Shown here: piece after piece, positions 34,405 through 41,781 of the stretch | How the letters are laid out: the number at the start of each line of letters is the position of its first letter | Numbering within the stretch: position 1 is the first letter of the stretch | Origin: Ornithinicoccus sp045032955 | Lineage (GTDB): Bacteria; Actinomycetota; Actinomycetes; Actinomycetales; Dermatophilaceae | Reading direction: 5' to 3' | DNA: 64,000 nt | NCBI RefSeq assembly: GCF_045032955.1 | Contig: NZ_JBJFZU010000002.1 | Span: 496,001 to 560,000 of the forward strand | Position numbers and translations under genes: made by a program | The notes under the pieces: generated by a model | The model's database searches: none | What the model was told of the DNA's origin: nothing | The model's input: the letters and a program-made list of their open reading frames with translations, nothing else

Positions 34405-36461
34405 CCCCCCTGCCCGACCTGGCCGCCGTCGAGCGGCTGCAACGGCCCAGCGACCCGTCGGTGCTGCCGGACGGCCGCGCGGTCGTCTACGTGGTCACCA
34501 CCGTGGACACGGAGGCGGACGAGGACGTCAGCCGGTTGTGGATCGCGGCGCCGGGGACCACGGCCCGAGCACTGACCCACGGCCGGCACGACGGCGCACC
34601 CCGGGTCAGCCCCGACGGCAGCAGGCTCGCCTTCCTCCGCCCGGTCGACGGGGTGCCCCAGCTGCACCTGCTGCCGCTGGACGAGCCCGGGGAGGTCAGC
34701 GTGCTGACCGGTCTCGCCTCGGGGGCAGGCGCCGCCGTCTGGAGCCCGGACGGGTCCTCGATCGCCTTCACCGCTCCGGTCGACGAGGGGTCGGGGGCGA
34801 CGGAGGAGCGGGGCGCGTCGACGCACCGACCGGTCGTGATCGACCGGCTGGGCTACAAGAACGACGGGTCCGGGTGGGCCCGGTCCGCCCGTGCCCAGCT
34901 GCACGTCGTCGAGCTCGGCACCGGCGTGCCCGCCGACGCCGGCGACGATGCCCACCGGGTCGCCCCCGAGACGGGACGGTGCCGCCAGCTCACCACCGGG
35001 TATGCCGACCTCGGCCCGCCCCGCTGGCACCCGGACGGCGACCGGCTGGTCGCCTGCGCCGCGCTGGGCGAGGACGCCGACCTGAAGCTGTCCAGCGCCG
35101 CCTACGAGGTCCCGGTCACCACCGTGGACGGACCCCGGCCGCAGGAGGAGCTGCACCGGCTGACCCCCGAGGATGCGATGGTCGTGCTCGCCGACTGGCA
35201 CCCCGACGGCTCCCGGCTGCTGACCGTCGGACGGGCCGACCCTGGCCTCGGGCACCTGCACGTGCTGGAGGCCGTCGGAGGCACCCTCACCTCGCTCACC
35301 GTCGGGCTCGACCGCAACGTGATGCCCGGCGGCCCCGGCTACCCGGGAGGCCTGCCACAGGTGAGCGTCACGGGAGACCTCTTCCTCTGCGCCCGGGACC
35401 ACGGGTCGACCGGGCTCTACCGGATCCCGGCGGGGGCACCCGGGTCCACCGGCCGGGCGGAGCCGGTCGGGGTGCCGGTGGGGGCGCCGACCGACGGGCA
35501 TACCGAGGTCTCCGGGCTGTCCCTGGCGGCGCGGGCACCGGTCGCGGCGCTGGTGGTGGCCGACGCGAGCAGCTACGGCGAGATCCAGCTCCTCGACCTC
35601 GATGACGGCAGCCGCACCACGCTCACCTCGCACACCGCCGACTCGATGCCGGGCCTGGCGCCCTGCCGTCCGGAGGAGCGTTCCTTCGCTGTCTCCGACG
35701 GACGGACGGTGCACGGTTTCCTGCTCCGGCCGGACGGGGTCAGCGGGCCCACCCCGTTGCTGCTGGACGTGCACGGGGGGCCGCACAACGCGTGGAGCCC
35801 CACCCCCGACGCCGCGCACGTCTACCACCAGATGCTGGTGGCGCAGGGCTGGTCCGTGCTGCTGCTGAACCCCCGGGCCAGCGACGGCTACGGCGAGGAC
35901 TTCTTCCTGGCCAACGTGGGCCACTGGGGCACCGGGGACCAGGCCGACTTCCTCCAGCCGCTCGCCCGGCTCGTCGACGAGGGGGTGGCCGACCCGGCGC
36001 GCCTGGCGCTGACCGGCTACAGCTACGGCGGCTACACCACCTGCTGGCTGACCGGGCATGCCGACCTGTTCGCGGCGGCGGTCGCCGGAGGTGTCGTCGC
36101 GGACACCGTGAGCATGCTCGCCTCCGACGTCGGCCACCCGACCATCGGGCTGGAGCTCGGCTCCCTCGACCACGACCGGCTGTGGGAGCAGTCCCCGATG
36201 AGCGCCGTGGACCAGGTCCGCACACCCACGCTGATCCTGCACGGTGCCGAGGACGAGCGCTGCCCGGCCGGGCAGGCGGAGCTGTGGTTCGCCGCGCTGC
36301 GCGCCCGCGGTCAGCGCCCCGAGCTGGTGCTCTACCCGGGAGCCTCGCACCTGTTCATCCTGAACGGGCGACCCTCGCACCGGCGGGACTACTCCCTCCG
36401 GGTCGTCGAGTGGCTGACCCGACACGTCGACCCCCGACCCGCTGAGAAGGAGCCCTCATGA
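34401..36461 (+). CDS. S9 family (prolyl oligopeptidase-like) serine peptidase
   Basis: This 686-residue cytoplasmic peptidase has an N-terminal beta-propeller with WD40-like repeats (GAPRVSPDGSRLAF, VWSPDGSSIAFTAP, WHPDGDRLV, WHPDGSRLL). A C-terminal alpha/beta-hydrolase domain holds the catalytic serine in TGYSYGGY at about residue 541, the aspartate in LHGAEDERCP and the histidine in PGASHLF. It resembles acylaminoacyl peptidases, which remove blocked N-terminal residues from short peptides. The propeller restricts substrates to peptides, consistent with its place directly after a peptide importer. Confidence 0.88.
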   Translation: MTPLPDLAAVERLQRPSDPSVLPDGRAVVYVVTTVDTEADEDVSRLWIAAPGTTARALTHGRHDGAPRVSPDGSRLAFLRPVDGVPQLHLLPLDEPGEVSVLTGLASGAGAAVWSPDGSSIAFTAPVDEGSGATEERGASTHRPVVIDRLGYKNDGSGWARSARAQLHVVELGTGVPADAGDDAHRVAPETGRCRQLTTGYADLGPPRWHPDGDRLVACAALGEDADLKLSSAAYEVPVTTVDGPRPQEELHRLTPEDAMVVLADWHPDGSRLLTVGRADPGLGHLHVLEAVGGTLTSLTVGLDRNVMPGGPGYPGGLPQVSVTGDLFLCARDHGSTGLYRIPAGAPGSTGRAEPVGVPVGAPTDGHTEVSGLSLAARAPVAALVVADASSYGEIQLLDLDDGSRTTLTSHTADSMPGLAPCRPEERSFAVSDGRTVHGFLLRPDGVSGPTPLLLDVHGGPHNAWSPTPDAAHVYHQMLVAQGWSVLLLNPRASDGYGEDFFLANVGHWGTGDQADFLQPLARLVDEGVADPARLALTGYSYGGYTTCWLTGHADLFAAAVAGGVVADTVSMLASDVGHPTIGLELGSLDHDRLWEQSPMSAVDQVRTPTLILHGAEDERCPAGQAELWFAALRARGQRPELVLYPGASHLFILNGRPSHRRDYSLRVVEWLTRHVDPRPAEKEPS

Positions 36462-37945
36462 GTACCGAGACCACCCAGCCCGCCACCGGGCAGGCCACCG
36501 GGAAGCCCACGTCCACCACCCCGGCGGACAGCGCCTACTGGCGGCACCGGCTGACCGAGCTGATCGCCACCTACCAGGTGCCGGGTGCGTCCCTGGGGAT
36601 CCTGCGCGGCGGTGCCATCACCGAGGTCACCGCCGGAGTGCTGTCCACCGAGACCGGTGCGGCGGCGACCCCCGACTCGCTGTGGCAGATCGGCTCCATC
36701 TCCAAGGTGTGGACCGCCACCCTGGTGCTGCAGCTGGTCGACGAGGGAAGCCTGGAGCTGGACCAGCGGGTGGCCGACGTGCTGCCCGAGTTCACCCTGG
36801 TGGACGAGGCCGCCGCCGCCGAGATCACCGTCCGCCAGCTGCTCAACCACACCAGCGGGATGGACGGCGACGTCTTCACCGACACCGGCCGCGGCGACGA
36901 CTGCATCGCCCGCTACCTGGAGGGGACCGCCACGATCGGGCAGAACCACCCGGTCGCCGCGACCTGGTCCTACTGCAACTCCGGCTACGTCGTGCTCGGC
37001 GCCATCATCGAGCGGGTCACCGGGCAGACCTGGGACCAGGCCCTGCGCAGCCGCATCATCGAGCGGCTCGGGCTGAGCCACACCACGACGCTGCCCGAGG
37101 AGACGATGCTGCACGCCGCGGCGATCGGGCACATCGGCACCCCGGGGCAGCCCCCGCACCCGACCCCGCAGCTGCTGCTGCCGCGCTCCATGGGACCGGC
37201 CGGGCTGATCTCCAGCCGCGTCCACGACCTGCTCTGCTTCGCCCGGGCGCACCTGGCCGGCGGCGTCGCCCCGGACGGGGAACGGCTGCTGAGCGAGGAG
37301 TCCGCGCGCCGGATGACCGAGCACCAGGCCACCGTGCCGGACCCGCACACCCTCGGCGGCGACTCGTGGGGACTGGGCTGGATCCGCTTCGACTGGGGCG
37401 GGCACCGGCTGATCGGGCACGACGGCACCACCCTGGGTCAGAACGCCTTCCTGCGGATCCTGCCCGGCACCGACGGCGAGGCCGACGACGCCTTCGCGGT
37501 GGCGCTGCTGACCAACGGGGGACGCACCCGGGAGCTCTACCAGCAGCTGTTCACCGAGCTGTTCACCGAGCTGCGCGGGGTCCGGATGCCGCCCGCCTTC
37601 GCTCCCCCGGAGGACGGACCGGAGCTGGACCTGACCCCCTGGCTGGGGACCTACGAGCGGGCCTCGCTGACCACGCAGATCTCGGTCGAGGACGGCACGC
37701 CGATGATCACCCAGACGATGCGGGGGGCGATGGCCGAGCTCGAGCCGGACAGCGCGGTGCAGCGGTGGCCGCTGGTCCCGGTGTCGGAGGGCCTCTACGC
37801 CGCGACGCCGCCGGGGACGGACACCCACCTCCCGATCACCTTCTACCAGCTCGACAACGGCACCAGGTACGTGCACTACGGGGTCCGGGCCAACCCGATG
37901 ACCGACCCCGCCACCCAGCAGGACGCAGGAGAGGACGCATCATGA
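36458..37945 (+). CDS. Beta-lactamase-fold serine hydrolase (class C/D-aminopeptidase-like)
   Basis: This 495-residue protein has the penicillin-binding/class C beta-lactamase fold. The catalytic SxxK is Ser80-Ile-Ser-Lys83 (QIGSISKVWTATLV). The tyrosine motif is Tyr172-Cys-Asn174 (WSYCNSGYVVLG), and LIGHDGTTLGQNA lies at the third catalytic element. An extra C-terminal domain of about 110 residues follows. No signal peptide is visible, so it should act in the cytoplasm. In this operon a D-aminopeptidase or D-amino acid amidase/esterase activity is more likely than beta-lactam resistance. It overlaps both neighbours by 4 bp. Confidence 0.82.
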   Translation: MSTETTQPATGQATGKPTSTTPADSAYWRHRLTELIATYQVPGASLGILRGGAITEVTAGVLSTETGAAATPDSLWQIGSISKVWTATLVLQLVDEGSLELDQRVADVLPEFTLVDEAAAAEITVRQLLNHTSGMDGDVFTDTGRGDDCIARYLEGTATIGQNHPVAATWSYCNSGYVVLGAIIERVTGQTWDQALRSRIIERLGLSHTTTLPEETMLHAAAIGHIGTPGQPPHPTPQLLLPRSMGPAGLISSRVHDLLCFARAHLAGGVAPDGERLLSEESARRMTEHQATVPDPHTLGGDSWGLGWIRFDWGGHRLIGHDGTTLGQNAFLRILPGTDGEADDAFAVALLTNGGRTRELYQQLFTELFTELRGVRMPPAFAPPEDGPELDLTPWLGTYERASLTTQISVEDGTPMITQTMRGAMAELEPDSAVQRWPLVPVSEGLYAATPPGTDTHLPITFYQLDNGTRYVHYGVRANPMTDPATQQDAGEDAS

Positions 37946-39321
37946 GCACCCAGGACCGACTGCAGGAGATCGTCACCGAGGAGGCCGAGAAGGCGGGCGT
38001 GCCCGGGGTCGCCGTGGGGATGGTGCTCGACGGCGAGGACCACTTCGCCTACCACGGCGTGACCAGCGTGGAGCACCCGCTGCCCGTCGACGCGGGCACC
38101 CTGTTCCAGTTCGGCTCGACCGGCAAGACGTTCACCGCGACCGCCGTCATGCGGCTGGTCGACCGTGGTGACGTGGACCTGGACGCTCCGGTGCGCCGCT
38201 ACCTGCCCGACTTCGCGGTGGCCGACGAGGAGGCCTCCGCGCAGGTCACCGTGCTGAACCTGCTGAACCACACGGCCGGCTGGTCCGGGGACCGGATGGG
38301 CGACGTCCGGGACCGCGGTGACGACGCGCTCGCCCGGTTCGTCGCCGGACTCGCGGATGCCCACCAGGAGTTCCCGGTCGGTGCCGGGATGTCCTACAAC
38401 AACGCCTCGCTGTCGGTGGCGGGCCGGATCATCGAGGTGGTGACCGGCAGCGCGTACGAGCAGGCCATGCGCGAGCTGATCTTCGGTCCGCTGGGGATGG
38501 AGCACAGCCTGTTCCTGCCCGAGGACGTGATGACGCACCGGTTCGCCGTGGGTCACGTCCCGGCCGGGGACACGATGGCGATCGCCCGGCCCTGGAACAT
38601 GCCGCGCGGGAGCGCACCGGCCGGCGGGATCACCGCCGACGCCGGCGACCTGGTCCGCTGGATCCACTTCCACCTGGGCGACGGCACGGCCGCCGACGGC
38701 ACCCGGGTGCTGGAGGCCGCGTCGCTGCGCCGGATGCAGGAGCCCACGGTGACCGTCAAGGGGTCGGCGCTGGGCGACCACATCGGGATCTCCTGGATGC
38801 TCGAGGACCTGGACGGGGCCCGGGTGGTCGCCCACGGTGGCAGCACCATCGGCCAGGAGTCCGCCTTCACGATGATCCCCGAGCGGGGCTTCGGCATCAC
38901 CAGCACCACCAACGCGTCCGGGCCGGGCACCGTCTTCAACAACGCGGTGGTGCGCCGGGTGCGCGAGGAGTTCCTCGGTCTGACGCCGCGTACGCCGGTA
39001 CCGGTCGACCGTGACCCGGAGCAGCTGCAGGCCTACGTCGGCAGCTACGACACGGTGGCGCTGACGATCGAGGTCTCGCTCGCGGACCGTGCCCTCTCGG
39101 TGATGATGGAGCCCAAGCAGTCCTTCCTGGACTCGCTCGGGGCCAGCCGGGAAGACTTCGTCGAGCCGCCGGTCACGTTGGGCATGGTGGACGACGACGA
39201 GTTCGTCGCCACCAGCGGCTCGGCCAGCGGGATGAAGGGGACCTTCGTCCGGGAGGCCGACGGCACCGTGTCCGGCGTGCACATGGGCGGCCGGCTGGCC
39301 CGGCGGCTCCCGGTCGGGTGA
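37942..39321 (+). CDS. Beta-lactamase-fold serine hydrolase, second copy
   Basis: This 459-residue protein is a paralogue of the preceding hydrolase. Its SxxK is Ser59-Thr-Gly-Lys62 (QFGSTGKTFTATAVM), its tyrosine motif Tyr152-Asn-Asn154 (MSYNNASLSVAG), and VVAHGGSTIGQES provides the third element. The C-terminal domain of about 115 residues is again present. No export signal is seen. The two copies align along their whole length but differ in active-site neighbours, suggesting different peptide or amide specificities. Start and stop both overlap adjacent genes by 4 bp. Confidence 0.82.
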   Translation: MSTQDRLQEIVTEEAEKAGVPGVAVGMVLDGEDHFAYHGVTSVEHPLPVDAGTLFQFGSTGKTFTATAVMRLVDRGDVDLDAPVRRYLPDFAVADEEASAQVTVLNLLNHTAGWSGDRMGDVRDRGDDALARFVAGLADAHQEFPVGAGMSYNNASLSVAGRIIEVVTGSAYEQAMRELIFGPLGMEHSLFLPEDVMTHRFAVGHVPAGDTMAIARPWNMPRGSAPAGGITADAGDLVRWIHFHLGDGTAADGTRVLEAASLRRMQEPTVTVKGSALGDHIGISWMLEDLDGARVVAHGGSTIGQESAFTMIPERGFGITSTTNASGPGTVFNNAVVRRVREEFLGLTPRTPVPVDRDPEQLQAYVGSYDTVALTIEVSLADRALSVMMEPKQSFLDSLGASREDFVEPPVTLGMVDDDEFVATSGSASGMKGTFVREADGTVSGVHMGGRLARRLPVG

Positions 39322-40811
39322 CGGCCTCCACCACCCCCGCGCAGATCGTGTTGCGCGGGGGTCGGGTCGCCGACCCGGCGCGCGGTGACGAGCGGGTCGT
39401 CGACGTGCACCTGGCGGGGGGCAGGGTGCACGCGGTCGGCCACCGGCTGCCGGTGCCCGACGGCGCGCAGGTGCTCGACGTGGACGGCTGCGTCGTCGGG
39501 CCCGGTTTCGTCGACCTGCACAGCCACGTCAACTCCGTCGCCGGCCAGCGGCTGCAGGCGATGGACGGCGTCACCACGGCGTTGGAGCTGGAGGGCGGGC
39601 TGATGCCCGTGGACCTCGCCTACCGGCAGACCGCCGACGAGGGGAGGCCGCTGAACTTCGGCTTCTCGGCCTCCTGGGGTCAGGCCCGGGCGGTGGTGCT
39701 GCTCGGCTGGCAGCCGACCCTGGACCTGACCTCCTCGCTCGGCATGCTCGGCGAGCCCGACTGGCAGCGCTCGTCCTCGCCGTCCGAGCTGGGACGGTGG
39801 ATGGAGCTGCTCCGGGCGGAGGTGGCCGACGGTGCTCTCGGCATCGGCATCCTGCAGGGGTATGCCCCGCGCACCGACCCGGCGGAGTTCACCGCGGTGG
39901 CGCGGCTGGCCGCCGAGACGGGCGTGCCGACCTTCACCCACGTCCGGGAGCTGGCCGCGGCCGACCCGAGCACCCCGGTCGACGGCAGCTCAGAGATCGT
40001 CGTCGCCGCCGCCGAGACCGGTGCCCGGATGCACCACTGCCATGTGAACAGCACCTCCCGCAGGCACCTGGACCAGGTGCTGGACACCCTGGCCGCGGCC
40101 CGGTCGGAGGGCTCGACGGTGACCGTCGAGGCCTACCCGTACGGTGCGGGGAGCACCGGGATCGGCGCGGCCTTCCTCGCGCCGGAACGGCTCGGCGTGT
40201 GGGGCCTGGACCCCACCCACCTGGTGCTGCTGCCGGAGGGCACCCGGATCCGGGACGAGGCGCACCTGCGTCAGGTCCGCCGGCAGGACCCCGGGCATGC
40301 CTGCATCGTGGAGTTCCTGGACGAGCGTGAGCCCGCGGACCTGGCCTTCCTGCAGCGGGCGCTGGCCTTCCCGGACGCCATCGTGGCCAGCGACGCGATG
40401 CCGGTGCTCTGGCCGGACGGCGCCCGGGAGTCGCGACGCTGGCCGTTGCCGCCGGGGGGCAGCACGCACCCGCGGACCAGCGGCACCTTCGCCAAGGCCC
40501 TCCGGCTGATGGTGCGCGAGCTCGGCGCCTGGTCGTGGGTGGAGGCGTTCCGGCGCTGCAGCTGGCTTCCGGCGCAGGTGCTCGCCGAGGTCAGCCCGGC
40601 CGCGGCCCGCAAGGGCCACCTCTCGGTCGGGGCGGACGCCGACATCGTGGTGCTGGACCCCGACCACGTCTCCGACCGGGCCAGCTATGCGGATCCGACG
40701 CGGCCCTCGACGGGCGTGCGGCACCTGCTGGTGCAGGGCGAGCTGGTGGTCCGTGACGCCGAGCTGCAGGAAGGTGCCTTCCCGGGGCAGCCGGTACGGG
40801 CCGGGCGCTGA
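39318..40811 (+). CDS. Amidohydrolase, N-acyl-D-amino acid deacylase (D-aminoacylase)-like
   Basis: This 497-residue metal hydrolase resembles the D-aminoacylase branch of the amidohydrolase superfamily. The metal-binding entry FVDLHSHVN (HxH), a histidine strand THVRELA, ARMHHCHVNST, and the late aspartate in VASDAMPVLWPDG are present. The closing beta-domain is KGHLSVGADADIVVLDPDHV. These enzymes release D-amino acids from N-acyl forms and some cleave D-peptides. The GTG start overlaps the preceding stop. It is the last gene of the peptide operon. Confidence 0.82.
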   Translation: MTASTTPAQIVLRGGRVADPARGDERVVDVHLAGGRVHAVGHRLPVPDGAQVLDVDGCVVGPGFVDLHSHVNSVAGQRLQAMDGVTTALELEGGLMPVDLAYRQTADEGRPLNFGFSASWGQARAVVLLGWQPTLDLTSSLGMLGEPDWQRSSSPSELGRWMELLRAEVADGALGIGILQGYAPRTDPAEFTAVARLAAETGVPTFTHVRELAAADPSTPVDGSSEIVVAAAETGARMHHCHVNSTSRRHLDQVLDTLAAARSEGSTVTVEAYPYGAGSTGIGAAFLAPERLGVWGLDPTHLVLLPEGTRIRDEAHLRQVRRQDPGHACIVEFLDEREPADLAFLQRALAFPDAIVASDAMPVLWPDGARESRRWPLPPGGSTHPRTSGTFAKALRLMVRELGAWSWVEAFRRCSWLPAQVLAEVSPAAARKGHLSVGADADIVVLDPDHVSDRASYADPTRPSTGVRHLLVQGELVVRDAELQEGAFPGQPVRAGR

Positions 40812-40868
40812 CCGACGCCCGGTCGGGCATACTGCGGCACGTCCGCGCACCGTCCAGGGAGGTATGCC

Positions 40869-41681
40869 GTGGCGCTCGCCCTGCTGGTCACCACCCTCGC
40901 CGGCCTGGCCACCTGCCTGGGCGGGTGGCTGGGCACCCGCCCAGCCCTGCTGGCCCCGCACGTGCTGGCCGCGTCGCTGGCCTTCGCCGCGGGTCTGATG
41001 CTGACCATCTCGGTGGTCGAGATCATCCCGGGTGCGCTCGCCGGCCTGGGGGAGCTGGTGGGTCCTGGACCGGCCCTGGCCTGGGTGCTCGGCGTCGCGG
41101 TGCTGGGGACGCTGACCGTGGTCGTCATCTCCGCGCTCATCCCGCACCGGCTGAACCCCGGGCAGACCACCGGCGGCCGGGAGCTGGAGCGGACCCGGCG
41201 GGGCGAGGTGGACGCGCGGCTGCTGGGCAGCGGGATGCTGCTCGCGGTGGTGGTCGGCCTGCACAACCTGCCGGAGGGTCTGGCCACCTTCGTGTCTACT
41301 CTGCAGAGCCCCTCCGGCGGCGTGGTGCTGGCCGTCGCGATCGCCCTGCACAACGTGCCCGAGGGGCTCGCGGTCGCGGCGCCCATCTACGCCGCGACCG
41401 GCAGCCGTGCCCGGGCCCTGCTCTGGGCCACCCTCTCGGGGCTGGCCGAGCCGGTCGGGGCGGTGCTGGGGTACCTCGCGCTGCGGGCGGTGCTGGCGCC
41501 GGAGTGGCTGGACCTCTCGCTCGCCCTGGTGGCCGGGATGATGATCGCGGTGAGCTTCTCGGAGCTGCTGCCGGCAGCGCGGCGCTACCAGCGTCGCACC
41601 CGGGAGTCGTTGGTCGGGTTCCTGCTCGGGGCGGTGGTGATGGTGCTGTCGCTGTGGCTGCTGGCGGCACCCTTCGGCTGA
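40869..41681 (+). CDS. ZIP-family metal transporter (ZupT-like)
   Basis: This 270-residue membrane protein has about eight transmembrane helices. The paired metal-binding motifs of the ZIP family are LHNLPEGLATF and LHNVPEGLAVA, separated by about 33 residues. A later helix contains SFSELLPAA. ZIP proteins import zinc or other divalent ions. The GTG start follows a ggaggt Shine-Dalgarno site that forms part of a GGTATGCC motif. A short unit resembling the 22-bp repeat core (CCCGGTCGG) lies in the 57-bp gap upstream. Confidence 0.88.
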   Translation: MALALLVTTLAGLATCLGGWLGTRPALLAPHVLAASLAFAAGLMLTISVVEIIPGALAGLGELVGPGPALAWVLGVAVLGTLTVVVISALIPHRLNPGQTTGGRELERTRRGEVDARLLGSGMLLAVVVGLHNLPEGLATFVSTLQSPSGGVVLAVAIALHNVPEGLAVAAPIYAATGSRARALLWATLSGLAEPVGAVLGYLALRAVLAPEWLDLSLALVAGMMIAVSFSELLPAARRYQRRTRESLVGFLLGAVVMVLSLWLLAAPFG

Positions 41682-41683
41682 GG

Positions 41684-41704
41684 GTTGAGTGGAATAGACT
41701 CAAC
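41684..41704. promoter_or_regulatory. HAIR element (HspR operator) upstream of clpB
   Basis: GTTGAGT-N7-ACTCAAC is a perfect inverted repeat with the HAIR spacing. It begins 3 bp after the ZIP stop and 78 bp before clpB, so HspR should repress clpB. Confidence 0.88.
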
Positions 41705-41781
41705 TTTGGCGAGGTTTCCTGATCAACAGATCGTGACCTCGGCGGACCGTCCGACGGCGGTCGGAAGGAGCAGCTGACCAG

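Noticed and set aside
36458..39321. Beta-lactam resistance genes
   Set aside because: The fold matches class C beta-lactamases, but there is no export signal and the operon context is peptide use, so resistance is unlikely.
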